22,801 bases of DNA, taken from the NCBI GenBank assembly GCA_050731755.1, contig JBOHPP010000143.1:1-22801 (forward strand). Reading direction: 5' to 3'. Of the stretch, positions 1 through 7,479 are shown in pieces (position 1 is the stretch's first letter; the number at the start of each line of letters is the position of its first letter). Under the pieces are notes generated by a model. It saw only the letters and a list, made by a program, of their open reading frames with translations. It was not told the DNA's origin and made no database searches. The DNA comes from JBOHPP01 sp050731755. GTDB taxonomy: Bacteria; Methylomirabilota; Methylomirabilia; Rokubacteriales; CSP1-6. Position numbers and translations under genes: made by a program.

Positions 1-593
1 GCCACCGAGATCGGGATCACGACCTTCACGAACGCCCCGAACCGGCTGTGGCCGTCGATCATCGCCGCCTCTTCGAGATCGCGGGGGATGGTCTTGAAGA
101 AGCCCATCAGAAGCCACGTGGAGAAGGGGACGGTGAACGAGGGATACACGACGACCAGCGACCACAGCGAATCCTGGAGTCCGAGGTCGGCGATGACCCG
201 GGACATCGGGATGAAGAGCAGCGTGGGCGGGACGAGGTAGGTGAGGAAGATCGCGATGCCGAGCTGCTCGCCCCACCGGCCGGTGAGACGCGCCAGCGCG
301 TAGCCCGCCGGCACCGCCAGCAGCAGTGTGATGGCCACCACCAGGAGCCCGACGAGCAACGTGTTGGCCAGCCACTGCCCGTAGAGCGTGTCGTGGAAGA
401 GGATGCGGATGTTCTCCAGCGTGGGCGGCTGGTTGTAGATGAAGGGGTTGTTGGTGCGCTTGAGGAGGTCGCTCTCCGCCTTGAACGAGGTGATGAGCAT
501 CCAGTAGAAGGGAAAGGCGGTGAAGATCGTGAAGAGGGTGATGATACCGCCGTGGCTGAGCCGTCCACCCCAGCGCCGGAGCCCCCCCGGCAT
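1..593 (-). CDS. ABC sugar transporter permease, MalG-like (partial, C-terminus off the window)
   Basis: Reading from ATG at 593 towards position 1 gives 197 codons of an inner-membrane permease; the C-terminus lies beyond the window. Hydrophobic segments are visible at about residues 17-36, 75-102, 112-132 and 143-165. The cytoplasmic EAA loop that docks on the ATPase is at residues 174-195 (EEAAMIDG followed by FGAFVKVVIPIS). This loop and the N-terminal FPFYWMLITSFK segment are typical of MalG/UgpE-type carbohydrate permeases. Its ATG shares one base with the TGA of the upstream permease gene (TGATG), so the two are translationally coupled. It is the fourth gene of the SBP-ATPase-permease-permease operon. 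The substrate cannot be told from sequence; a sugar, polyol or glycerol phosphate is the family norm. Confidence 0.9.
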   Translation of the reverse strand, partial: MPGGLRRWGGRLSHGGIITLFTIFTAFPFYWMLITSFKAESDLLKRTNNPFIYNQPPTLENIRILFHDTLYGQWLANTLLVGLLVVAITLLLAVPAGYALARLTGRWGEQLGIAIFLTYLVPPTLLFIPMSRVIADLGLQDSLWSLVVVYPSFTVPFSTWLLMGFFKTIPRDLEEAAMIDGHSRFGAFVKVVIPISV

Positions 594-1534
594 CACACGA
601 CCTCGCTGCGGCGGGCGACGCGCAGGAACGCGATGGCGACCACGAGCAGGAGGGGGAAGAGGAAGATGGCGACGGCGGCGCCCTCGGCCAGGTCGCCGGC
701 CTGGATACCGGTGAAGAAGGCCAGGCTGGACAGCACTTGCGTGGTGTCGTAGGGGCCCCCCCGGGTGAGAACGAAGATCACGATCATATCGGTGAAGGCG
801 AAGACGAGGCCGAAGAGGCCGGCCACCAGCATGATGGGGCGGACCAGCGGCAACGTGACCTGGAACAGGTGGCGCCAGAAGCTGGCGCCGTCCACCTGGG
901 CGGCGTCGTGGATGTCCTGGGGGATCGAGCTGAGCCCGGCCAGGAGGATCACCGTGGCCAGGGGCAGAATGCGCCAGACGTTGATGGTGATGACCGATCC
1001 CATGGCCAGGGAGGGGACGCCCAGCCACATGTACCCCTCGTTGGCGCTGATGAGGCCCAGGGCCTCCAGGGTCCAATTGATCACGCTATACGTGGAATCC
1101 AGGATCCACAGCCACCCGATGGTGCCGAGCGAGATCGGCGCCACCCACGGCAGCAGGATCAGGAGCCTGACGAACCATTTGCCCCGGAAGTCCTTGAGCA
1201 GGGCCAGGGCCAGCACGGTGCCGAGCACCATGACCAGGACCTGGGAGGCGATGGCGAAGATAAAGGTGTTCTTCAGCGACGTCTGGAACTTCGTGGTTTG
1301 GACGACGCTGGCGAAGTTCTTGAGCCCGACGAAGCCGAGGGTGCGGCTGCCCATGCTGATATCGCTCACGCTGTAGTAGAGGGCCAGGAAGAAGGGCACG
1401 CCGACGATGAGGACGATGTACAGCACGGCCGGGCCGATCATCAACGGGCCGAGCCAGCGGGGATCGTCGAGCACGAGGCCGCGGGCCCGCGGGCGCGCCC
1501 CGGCCGCCGCCATCCCGCGCTCGAGCGTCGCCAT
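593..1534 (-). CDS. ABC sugar transporter permease, MalF-like
   Basis: A 313-residue inner-membrane permease and partner of the MalG-like gene downstream. The start is ATG at 1534, chosen because residues 1-28 are the usual basic cytoplasmic tail before the first membrane segment (about 30-55). An AGGCGG-like site also lies just upstream. Further hydrophobic stretches are at about 92-113, 121-147, 173-200 and 233-255, and near the C-terminus. The EAA loop is at 209-229 (HDAAQVDGASFWRHLFQVTLP), which contacts the ATPase. The reading frame stays open upstream through the ATPase gene, but that part is a frame shadow. The gap to the ATPase stop is 8 bp, so the genes are co-transcribed. The family is MalF/UgpA type carbohydrate uptake 1; the substrate is unknown. 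Confidence 0.92.
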   Translation of the reverse strand: MATLERGMAAAGARPRARGLVLDDPRWLGPLMIGPAVLYIVLIVGVPFFLALYYSVSDISMGSRTLGFVGLKNFASVVQTTKFQTSLKNTFIFAIASQVLVMVLGTVLALALLKDFRGKWFVRLLILLPWVAPISLGTIGWLWILDSTYSVINWTLEALGLISANEGYMWLGVPSLAMGSVITINVWRILPLATVILLAGLSSIPQDIHDAAQVDGASFWRHLFQVTLPLVRPIMLVAGLFGLVFAFTDMIVIFVLTRGGPYDTTQVLSSLAFFTGIQAGDLAEGAAVAIFLFPLLLVVAIAFLRVARRSEVV

Positions 1535-1542
1535 CGGCCGCC

Positions 1543-2574
1543 TCAGAGCGGCCGGGGCGCCGTCCGCAGCCCGGTCCGCATGTCGAAGAACTTCATGTCC
1601 GCCTGGCCCACCACGAAGTCGTGGACGCGTCCGGCGTCCACCGGGACGGTCACCGTCGAGGGCAGCCGGGCGATGACCTTGGGCGCGCCGAAGCGACCTT
1701 CGAGGACGCCGTAGACGAGCCGGTCGGCGCCGAGGTACTCGATCCGCGTGGCCCGGAACAGGAACACCGTCGGCTGGCCGCGGCTTTCGCCGGCCTCCTT
1801 CGGCAGGAAGTGCTCGGGGCGGAACCCCAGCAGCACGCCGGACGCCTCCACGGTGTTCATCGGAGGCGAGCCCAGGAAGCCGGCCACGAAGGTGTCGGCG
1901 GGCTCGTCGTAGACCTCGGCCGGCGTGCCGATCTGCCGCACACGGCCCCCCTGCATGACCGCGATGCGGTCGCCCAGGCCCATCGCCTCGATCTGGTCGT
2001 GGGTCACGTAGATGGTCGTCGTCCCCAACCGCCGTTGGAACTGCTGCAACTCGTCGCGCGCGGAGGCGCGAAGCTTGGCGTCGAGGTTGGAGAGTGGTTC
2101 GTCCAGCAGGAACACGTCCGGCTCGCGCACCACCGCGCGGGCCAGGGCCACCCGCTGGCGCTCCCCGCCCGAGAGCTGGCGCGGCTTGCGTTGGAGCAGG
2201 TGCTGGATGCCGAAGAGGCCGGCCGCCCACTCCACCTTCCGGGGGATCTCGGCCCTGGGCACCCCCTGGGCCTTGAGGGGAAAGGCGATGTTCTTGAGCA
2301 CCGACATGTGCGGGTAGAGGGCGTAGCTCTGGAAGACCATGGCGATTCTCCGCGCGCGCGGCGGAAGGTCGTTCACCACCTGGCCACCGATCAGGATCTC
2401 CCCCGCGGTCGGGTGCTCCAGGCCGGCGATCATTCTCAGGAGTGTCGTCTTGCCGCACCCGGAGGGACCGAGCAGGACGAGGAACTCTCCCTCCTTGGTG
2501 GCGAGGTCGACCCCGTCCACGGCCCGGACGTCCCCGAAGTGCTTCCGGACATCCTTCGTCTCTACTGTCGCCAT
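1543..2574 (-). CDS. ABC sugar transporter ATP-binding protein, MalK/UgpC type
   Basis: A 343-residue cytoplasmic ATPase that powers the importer encoded by its neighbours. Walker A GPSGCGKT is at 36-43, the Q-loop Gln at 82, signature LSGGE at 134-138, Walker B VFLLDE at 154-159, D-loop SNLDA at 162-166 and switch His at 192. The C-terminal part from about 240 is the TOBE/OB-fold regulatory domain typical of MalK/UgpC, with the GFRPEH motif. The length matches the family (about 340-370). ATG 2574 is preferred. An in-frame TTG at 2586 would add four residues and cannot be excluded, since GGGAG sits only two bases before the ATG. The gene follows the SBP gene after a 66-bp spacer holding a hairpin. 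Confidence 0.93.
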   Translation of the reverse strand: MATVETKDVRKHFGDVRAVDGVDLATKEGEFLVLLGPSGCGKTTLLRMIAGLEHPTAGEILIGGQVVNDLPPRARRIAMVFQSYALYPHMSVLKNIAFPLKAQGVPRAEIPRKVEWAAGLFGIQHLLQRKPRQLSGGERQRVALARAVVREPDVFLLDEPLSNLDAKLRASARDELQQFQRRLGTTTIYVTHDQIEAMGLGDRIAVMQGGRVRQIGTPAEVYDEPADTFVAGFLGSPPMNTVEASGVLLGFRPEHFLPKEAGESRGQPTVFLFRATRIEYLGADRLVYGVLEGRFGAPKVIARLPSTVTVPVDAGRVHDFVVGQADMKFFDMRTGLRTAPRPL

Positions 2575-2594
2575 CGCTCCCGCCAAAAGACGGA

Positions 2595-2617
2595 AGGCTC
2601 CGGCGCCTCCGGAGCCT
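2595..2617 (-). terminator. Intra-operon hairpin between the SBP and ATPase genes
   Basis: A perfect 9-bp inverted repeat (AGGCTCCGG / CCGGAGCCT) with a 5-nt loop. On the minus strand it is followed by TTCCGTCTTTT, a weak T-rich tail. It lies just after the SBP stop and before the ATPase start. It looks like an attenuating terminator or 3' mRNA stabiliser that lets the binding protein be made in excess over the membrane parts, as in malE-malF type operons. The function is inferred. Confidence 0.6.
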
Positions 2618-2640
2618 CCCCGACGCGTGTCTCCTTTCGC

Positions 2641-3981
2641 CTAGACCAGGCCTTTCTCCTTCCACTTGCCCCAGATGCGCTTGCAGGCGGCGTCGGCCTC
2701 GCTGAGGGCCTCCTCCGGCGTGGCCGAGCCACTGGCCGCCTTGGCGAACATGACGTTCAGCACCCAGGTGCTGAAGATCTCGTCGATGGCCGCGTTGGCG
2801 TAGCCGGGATATCCGACGTTGGTGGCCCAGTCCAGCACGTCGTCCAGCACCTTGTACTTGTCGGGCGGGTGAGCCTTGGGGTCGTTGGAGATCAGCGTGT
2901 TGAGGTCCGGCACCGTCTTGGGGAAGCACGGGAAGTCGTAGAACTCCCCGGCCACGAAGGCCTGCCGGAACTCGGTGGTGTAATCGATGAGGAACTTCTT
3001 GGCCCCGTCGATGTTCTCGGCGAACTTCCAGACCACATAGCACTGCATGACGTGCTCGAGGCCGATGGCCCGCGCCGGGCCCTTGAGCGCCTTGGTGAGT
3101 TGGATCTTCTTGGAAATCTCGGGATCCTGCTTCTCCGCGGTCCGGGTGATCGAGATGGCGTTCAGGGCCAGCGAGATCTTGTCGGCGATCATGGCCCGGT
3201 TGTTGGAGGAGGCGTCCCAGCTGAACACCTCGGCCGTCATCGTCTCGGTGAACAGCGCCTTGACGAACTTAATGGTCTCCAGCGTCTGCGTGGAGTTGAG
3301 CGTGAGGTTTCCGGCCTGGTCTTGCTCGTGGGAGCCGAAGGAATACATGATGGTCCGCATGGCCATGCCGGTGTCGATCTCGTTGGCCAGGCCGATGCCT
3401 ACCGGACGGTTGAACTGTTTCTTGACCTTGGCCCCGGCCGTCCGCACCTCGTCCCAGGTCTTGGGCCCGTTGGGAAGGCCGACCTGGCCGAAGAGATCCT
3501 GCCGGTAGTTCACCGGATCGGGCGTGAAGGACGGCGAGAAGGCATAGTACTTCTTCGTCTTCGGGTTGTACGTGCTCTTGACCGCGAGGTCGATCGGTTT
3601 GCCGAGCTTGCGCTCGAGCTCGGAGTACACGTCCTTCATGTCCACCGTCTGCTCCTCGAGCGACGGCGGCGGCCAGTTGAGGAGGAAGAGATCGTGGCCC
3701 TTTTGGGCGGAGATCTCGGCGGAGGCGCGGGCGTTGACGCCCGCGATGCCGATATTATCGACGGTGACTTCGGTGTCGTTCTTCTGGCCCCATTCCTTGG
3801 CGTACTTCTCGTTGAACCACTTGTCGTAGGCCGGAACGAAGTGGACCCACTGGAGAATCTTCAGCGTCTTCTTGGCCGCGTGGGCGCGGCCGGGCACGAT
3901 GATGTTGGCTCCGAGCCCGGTGGCCAGGGCTCCGGCGCCGGTCGTCCTGAGGAACTCACGCCGGTTGACGATGTCCGCCAT
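2641..3981 (-). CDS. ABC transporter substrate-binding protein (extracellular family 1) with Tat signal
   Basis: A 446-residue binding protein delivering a probable carbohydrate to the downstream permeases. The N-terminus has a twin-arginine motif (NRREFLR, residues 6-12), a hydrophobic stretch and an AHA-A cleavage site near 33-35. It therefore is probably exported folded by the Tat pathway, and the lack of a lipobox Cys argues against a lipoprotein. The start at 3981 is fixed by a perfect AGGAGG six bases upstream and by the signal peptide; the longer open frame upstream runs into the promoter region. Length and fold pattern fit family 1 extracellular solute-binding proteins. It is the first gene of the minus-strand operon, transcribed from the promoter at 4068-4097. 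Confidence 0.9.
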   Translation of the reverse strand: MADIVNRREFLRTTGAGALATGLGANIIVPGRAHAAKKTLKILQWVHFVPAYDKWFNEKYAKEWGQKNDTEVTVDNIGIAGVNARASAEISAQKGHDLFLLNWPPPSLEEQTVDMKDVYSELERKLGKPIDLAVKSTYNPKTKKYYAFSPSFTPDPVNYRQDLFGQVGLPNGPKTWDEVRTAGAKVKKQFNRPVGIGLANEIDTGMAMRTIMYSFGSHEQDQAGNLTLNSTQTLETIKFVKALFTETMTAEVFSWDASSNNRAMIADKISLALNAISITRTAEKQDPEISKKIQLTKALKGPARAIGLEHVMQCYVVWKFAENIDGAKKFLIDYTTEFRQAFVAGEFYDFPCFPKTVPDLNTLISNDPKAHPPDKYKVLDDVLDWATNVGYPGYANAAIDEIFSTWVLNVMFAKAASGSATPEEALSEADAACKRIWGKWKEKGLV

Positions 3982-4021
3982 ACGTTGCCTCCTCGATGTT
4001 GGTTCGCCGCGATGCCAGGGC

Positions 4022-4037
4022 CGTCCCACCGGGGACG
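4022..4037 (-). other. Small hairpin in the 5' leader of the ABC operon
   Basis: An inverted repeat CGTCCC / GGGACG with the 4-nt loop CGGT on the minus strand. It lies inside the roughly 80-nt untranslated leader between the predicted start point (near 4061) and the AGGAGG site. It could affect leader stability; no known riboswitch was recognised. Confidence 0.35.
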
Positions 4038-4067
4038 TCGGCCGCCTCCGGGACCGGAAACGCCCGA

Positions 4068-4097
4068 ATTGTACGCGCCGTCGCGATGTTACGTCAA
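4068..4097 (-). promoter_or_regulatory. Sigma70-type promoter of the ABC importer operon
   Basis: On the minus strand, TTGACG (4097-4092), an 18-bp spacer and TACAAT (4073-4068) match the -35/-10 consensus at 5/6 and 5/6 positions. The predicted start point is near 4061, leaving about an 80-nt leader before the AGGAGG and ATG at 3981. The divergent maoC gene starts at 4144, so this intergenic region carries two back-to-back promoters. Confidence 0.72.
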
Positions 4098-4129
4098 ACG
4101 CGCGCGCCCGTCCGCCGCGGGTCGCGTGG

Positions 4130-4135
4130 TATCCT
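4130..4135 (+). promoter_or_regulatory. TAnnnT -10 box (TATCCT), 8 nt before the maoC start
   Basis: TATCCT lies 8 nt upstream of ATG 4144, with no ribosome binding site between. A -10 box this close places the start point at or near the A of ATG. No clear -35 is seen. It is one of six similar sites in the window. Confidence 0.5.
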
Positions 4136-4143
4136 ACGCGGGC

Positions 4144-4596
4144 ATGACCGACGGCCGGCGCTATTTCGAGGAGATTCAGGTGGGCGAGGAGTACGAGTCG
4201 CCCGCTCGAACGGTCACCGAGACGGACATCGTGCTGTTCGCCGGGCTCTCCGGTGACTACAATGTGCTGCACACCGACGCTGAGTTCATGAGGCAGTCGA
4301 TCTTCGGCGAGCGGATCGCCCACGGCGTCCTGGGCCTGGCCATCCAGGCCGGACTCTTCACCCGGGCCACCCAGCCCTATGCGACGCTGGCCTACGTGGG
4401 ACTGCGCTGGAAGTTCAAGGGGCCCATCAAGATCGGCGACACCATCCGGGTCTGGGCCCGGGTCCTGGCCAAGAAGGACACGGCCAAGCCCGACCGCGGG
4501 CTCATCACCCTCGACCGCAAGGTGCTGAATCAGCGCGGCGAGGTGGTGCAGGAGGGCGAGACGGATCTGCTGGTGGAGCGGCGCAGTGGCGGGTGA
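4144..4596 (+). CDS. MaoC-family (R)-specific enoyl-CoA hydratase/dehydratase, catalytic subunit
   Basis: A 150-residue hot-dog fold protein. The hydratase-2 motif is intact: Asp38, Asn40 and His43 in GLSGDYNVLHTD. The D-to-H spacing of five equals the Asp31/His36 dyad of Aeromonas PhaJ. The later IAHGVLGLAI segment (58-67) is the usual substrate-side helix. It probably adds water reversibly to an enoyl-CoA, or dehydrates a beta-hydroxyacyl or beta-methylmalyl type thioester; the substrate is unknown. ATG 4144 is chosen because the homology begins there (RRYFEEIQVGEEY) and a -10 box ends 8 nt upstream. It overlaps the second MaoC-like gene by 11 bp, suggesting a heteromeric enzyme, and ilvD follows. 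Confidence 0.88.
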   Translation: MTDGRRYFEEIQVGEEYESPARTVTETDIVLFAGLSGDYNVLHTDAEFMRQSIFGERIAHGVLGLAIQAGLFTRATQPYATLAYVGLRWKFKGPIKIGDTIRVWARVLAKKDTAKPDRGLITLDRKVLNQRGEVVQEGETDLLVERRSGG

Positions 4597-4999
4597 GCGC
4601 CACTACTTCGAGGACGTCGTCATCGGCGACGAGCGGGTGAGTACGGGGCTGACGATCACCGAAGCCCACGTGGGCCTGTACCGGGGAGTCACCGGGGACG
4701 GCGGCGAGGATCCCCAGGCGGTGCCCGAACTCCTTCCGCTGGCGCTCTCCACCGGTCTGGGCTGGCGGGTACCCCGGCCGCCGCTGGCCGTCAAGGCGTT
4801 CCTCGGCTTCGATTGGGAAATCCTGCAGCCGCTCCGGGTGGGGGATACTATCCGGACGAGCTCGCGGGCCACGACGCGCCGCCGCATGCGCGAGGGGGGG
4901 GTCGTCATCGAGGAGCGCGAGATCATCGATCAGCGCGGCGTGGTCGTCCAGCGGGGGCGCTTCACCTTCCTGATCGAGCACCGGCCCCACGCCACCTAG
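4586..4999 (+). CDS. MaoC-like hot-dog protein, probably non-catalytic partner subunit
   Basis: A 137-residue paralogue-like partner of the preceding gene. Its N-terminus (RHYFEDVVIGDERVS) aligns directly with RRYFEEIQVGEEYES of the first protein. Asp38 is retained (VTGDGGEDPQ), but the Asn becomes Gly and the catalytic His position becomes Pro43. The following HG helix is also absent, so it should not catalyse hydration alone. The GTG start at 4586 lies 11 bp inside the preceding gene, implying translational coupling and equal expression. Two-gene MaoC enzymes with one inactive subunit are known, for example mycobacterial HadAB/HadBC. The partner role here is inferred. Confidence 0.8.
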   Translation: MAGERHYFEDVVIGDERVSTGLTITEAHVGLYRGVTGDGGEDPQAVPELLPLALSTGLGWRVPRPPLAVKAFLGFDWEILQPLRVGDTIRTSSRATTRRRMREGGVVIEEREIIDQRGVVVQRGRFTFLIEHRPHAT

Positions 5000-5009
5000 G
5001 AGGTTCGCC

Positions 5010-6683
5010 ATGGCAGTCGATCCGCGTCACCAGAGTCGCGTCCTGCTGGACGGCGCCGATCGCGCCGCCGCTCGCTCCTACTTCAAGGCCATCGGCTTCA
5101 CCGACGAGGACCTCGCGCGTCCGCTGGTGGGCGTGGGCCACTGCTGGATCGAGATCACGCCCTGCAACTGGAACCACCGCAAGCTGGCCGAGAAGGTGAA
5201 GGAAGGCATCCGGGCCGCCGGCGGCACGCCGATCGAGTTCAACACGATCTCCGTCACCGACGGCATCGCCATGGGGACCGAGGGCATGAAGGCCTCCCTC
5301 ATCAGCCGCGAGGTCGTGGCCGACTCCGTGGAGCTGGTGGTGCGCGGCCATCTCCTGGACGGTTTCGTCGGCATCTCGGGCTGCGACAAGACCATTCCCG
5401 GCATGGTGATGGCCATGGCCCGGCTGAACCTTCCCAGCGTGATGCTCTACGGCGGCTCCATCCTCTATGGTGAACACAAGGGGCGGCGGCTGACCGTGCA
5501 GGACGTGTTCGAGGCCATCGGGGCCCACAACGCTGGCCGCATCGACGCCCGGGAGCTGCGGGAGATCGAGAACCGGGCCTGTCCCGGGGCCGGCGCCTGC
5601 GGCGGCCAGTTCACCGCGAACACGATGGCCACCGCCTTCGAGATGCTGGGGGTGTCGCCCATGGGCTTCAACGACGTGCCCGCCGTGGACCCCCACAAGG
5701 AAGAGGTCGCGTTCCAGACCGGACGGCTGGTCATGGACCTGCTCAGCAAGGGCCTGCTGCCGCGCCACATCATCACCAGGAAGGCGCTGCACAACGCCAT
5801 CGCCGGCGTCATGGCCACCGGCGGCTCCACCAACGCCGTGCTCCACCTGCTGGCGGTCGCCCGCGAAGCGCAGGTCAAGCTCACCATCGACGAGTTCGAC
5901 GAGATCTCCCGCAAGACGCCGCTGCTGGCCGACATGAAGCCGTGGGGAGCCTACACGGCGCCGGAGATGCATCAGGCTGGCGGGATGGGCGTGGTCGCCC
6001 GACGGCTGCTCGACGCCGGTCTCCTCCACGACAAGGAGGTCACGGTGACCGGCCGCACGATCGGCGACGAGGCGCGCGCCACGCGCGAGCCGAGCGGTCA
6101 AAAGGTGATCCGGCCGCTCGGCAACCCGCTCAAGGGCTACGGTGGAATCGCCATCTTGCGCGGGAACCTGGCGCCGGAGGGCTGCGTAGCCAAGGTGTCG
6201 GGCCAGACCCGCGAGCTCCACCGCGGGCCGGCTCGGGTCTTCGACCGTGAGGAGGACGCCTTCGCGGCGGTGAAGGCGGGCAAGGTGAAGGCCAACGACG
6301 TCGTGGTCATCCGGTACGAGGGACCCAAAGGCGGCCCGGGCATGCGCGAGATGCTGCACGTCACCGGCGCCATCCAGGGCGCCGGCCTGGGACAGACCGT
6401 GGCGCTGGTGACGGACGGGCGATTCTCGGGCGCGACCCACGGCTTCATGATCGGCCATGTCGCCCCCGAGGCCGCCGACGGTGGCCCGCTCGCCGCGCTC
6501 CGGACCGGGGACACCGTGGTGATCGACATCAAGAAGCGGCGCCTGGACGTCGAGCTGTCGGCGGCCGATATCAGGAAGCGCCTCAAGGCGGCCAAGCGGC
6601 CCAAGCCGCGCTACACCTGGGGCGCCTTGGCCAAATACGCGCGGCTCGTCTCCGGCGCCTCGGAAGGCGCCGTCACCGGATAG
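5010..6683 (+). CDS. ilvD: Dihydroxy-acid dehydratase
   Basis: A 557-residue cytoplasmic Fe-S dehydratase. It converts 2,3-dihydroxy-isovalerate and 2,3-dihydroxy-3-methylvalerate to the 2-oxo acids, the third step of valine/isoleucine synthesis. Candidate [2Fe-2S] ligands are Cys52 (PCNWNH), Cys125 (GCDKT, followed by the Mg-site Lys127) and Cys197 (CPGAGACGGQFTANTM, 191-206). The GRFSGATHG motif near 470 carries the catalytic Ser. Length and motifs fit true IlvD rather than the longer sugar-acid dehydratases. AGGAGG lies six bases before ATG 5010. It follows the MaoC pair by 10 bp and is likely co-transcribed. Its grouping with MaoC genes hints at branched-chain acyl metabolism, but this is inference. 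Confidence 0.95.
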   Translation: MAVDPRHQSRVLLDGADRAAARSYFKAIGFTDEDLARPLVGVGHCWIEITPCNWNHRKLAEKVKEGIRAAGGTPIEFNTISVTDGIAMGTEGMKASLISREVVADSVELVVRGHLLDGFVGISGCDKTIPGMVMAMARLNLPSVMLYGGSILYGEHKGRRLTVQDVFEAIGAHNAGRIDARELREIENRACPGAGACGGQFTANTMATAFEMLGVSPMGFNDVPAVDPHKEEVAFQTGRLVMDLLSKGLLPRHIITRKALHNAIAGVMATGGSTNAVLHLLAVAREAQVKLTIDEFDEISRKTPLLADMKPWGAYTAPEMHQAGGMGVVARRLLDAGLLHDKEVTVTGRTIGDEARATREPSGQKVIRPLGNPLKGYGGIAILRGNLAPEGCVAKVSGQTRELHRGPARVFDREEDAFAAVKAGKVKANDVVVIRYEGPKGGPGMREMLHVTGAIQGAGLGQTVALVTDGRFSGATHGFMIGHVAPEAADGGPLAALRTGDTVVIDIKKRRLDVELSAADIRKRLKAAKRPKPRYTWGALAKYARLVSGASEGAVTG

Positions 6684-6690
6684 TCAACTC

Positions 6691-6795
6691 GGAGGGGGGC
6701 TCCGCCCCCCTTCCGACGCTGCGCGGGCCTTCGGCCCGCTTCGCTGCCTCCCCCCGGGATCGGTTGCGGCGGCAAAGCCGCCGCTCGAGCGGCGG
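6691..6795. repeat. GC-rich intergenic hairpin repeat, copy A
   Basis: The spacer between ilvD and the methyltransferase holds consecutive inverted repeats. They are GGAGGGGGGC/GCCCCCCTTCC with a 3-nt loop (6691-6713, including one G-T pair), GCGGGCC/GGCCCGC (6723-6739), GCGGCGGC/GCCGCCGC around AAA (6766-6784), and an 18-bp perfect palindrome (6778-6795). The last two overlap and are mutually exclusive. The first hairpin sits 8 nt after the ilvD stop and could end transcription, though no T-run follows. The last palindrome touches the next -10 box. The motif CGGCAAAGCCGnCGCTCG recurs at 15042-15059. Confidence 0.7.
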
Positions 6796-6801
6796 TAATA
6801 T
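6796..6801 (+). promoter_or_regulatory. TAnnnT -10 box (TAATAT), 6 nt before the methyltransferase start
   Basis: TAATAT (5/6 to consensus) lies 6 nt before GTG 6808, with no ribosome binding site between them. It directly abuts the 18-bp palindrome at 6778-6795, which would occupy the spacer and could act as an operator. Confidence 0.55.
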
Positions 6802-6807
6802 GGTCCC

Positions 6808-7479
6808 GTGAGCCGGGTGCTTACCGCCGAAGGAATCAGCGCTGCATTCCTTCGATTGCTGGAGGGTGAGCGGCTGGCGAGCATGACGGTGCTCGACGTG
6901 GGTACGGGCCGGGGACGGCTCGCACTCGCGCTGGCGCCCCACTGCCGGCGCGTCGTCGGCATCGACATCGACGCCACCGCCATCAATGAGGCGCGACGCC
7001 GCGCCGTCGCCGGCGACCTCGGAACCGTTGAGTTCCTCGTCGCCGACGCCGAGCAGGTGGACTTCGTTCGCCTGGCGCCCGGCTCCGTCACCATGCGGCC
7101 CGACATGGTCGTCGCCCACCTCTATCTGTCGAAGGCGCTCGTCGAGAAGTCGAGCACGGCCCTGGGGAGCGGGGGCGTCCTGGGCTTCGTGGGCTTCCAC
7201 GCCGACCAGTGGCGTGAGACCGGCCGCCGCTCCCGCTTCGCGTGGGACGAGGACGCCATCCGCGACCTGCTTGAGGAATGTGACTTCCGGATCGATCATC
7301 TCGAGGTGGACACCGAGGTGACGACCTTCGGCTCCGTGGAGGAAGCGCTGGCCGCCGTCGTCACTTTCGAGGACCGCTGGCGGCAGGACGGGCGCTGGTT
7401 CCGCTACGTCGAGTACCTCGAGCGGGGAGGACGCCAGCTCACGCGAAGTCACCTCATCGTGAAAGCTCGGCGCCGATGA
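6808..7479 (+). CDS. Class I SAM-dependent methyltransferase
   Basis: A 223-residue cytoplasmic protein with a Rossmann-type SAM-binding domain. Motif I is VLDVGTGRGR at 28-37, motif II with the ribose-binding acidic residue is VVGIDID at 49-55, and ADAEQVDF at 79-86 contacts adenine. The C-terminal half (about 120-223) is mixed alpha/beta without a recognised substrate motif. The start is GTG 6808, six bases after a TAATAT box. The gene overlaps queG by 4 bp (ATGA), so the two are coupled. That might point to an RNA or nucleoside substrate, but no RNA methyltransferase signature is visible and the substrate stays unknown. Confidence 0.85.
   Translation: MSRVLTAEGISAAFLRLLEGERLASMTVLDVGTGRGRLALALAPHCRRVVGIDIDATAINEARRRAVAGDLGTVEFLVADAEQVDFVRLAPGSVTMRPDMVVAHLYLSKALVEKSSTALGSGGVLGFVGFHADQWRETGRRSRFAWDEDAIRDLLEECDFRIDHLEVDTEVTTFGSVEEALAAVVTFEDRWRQDGRWFRYVEYLERGGRQLTRSHLIVKARRR

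Noticed and set aside
1621..4143. Long plus-strand open frame (hundreds of codons) opposite the ABC operon
   Set aside because: It is the antisense shadow of the ATPase and SBP genes, with Arg/Gly/His/Asp-rich sequence and no motifs. GC-rich wobble bias keeps the opposite frame free of stops. Only its end (from 4144) is the real MaoC gene.
4962..6458. Minus-strand frame of about 500 codons
   Set aside because: Antisense shadow of ilvD, which has full conserved motifs and a perfect ribosome binding site on the plus strand.
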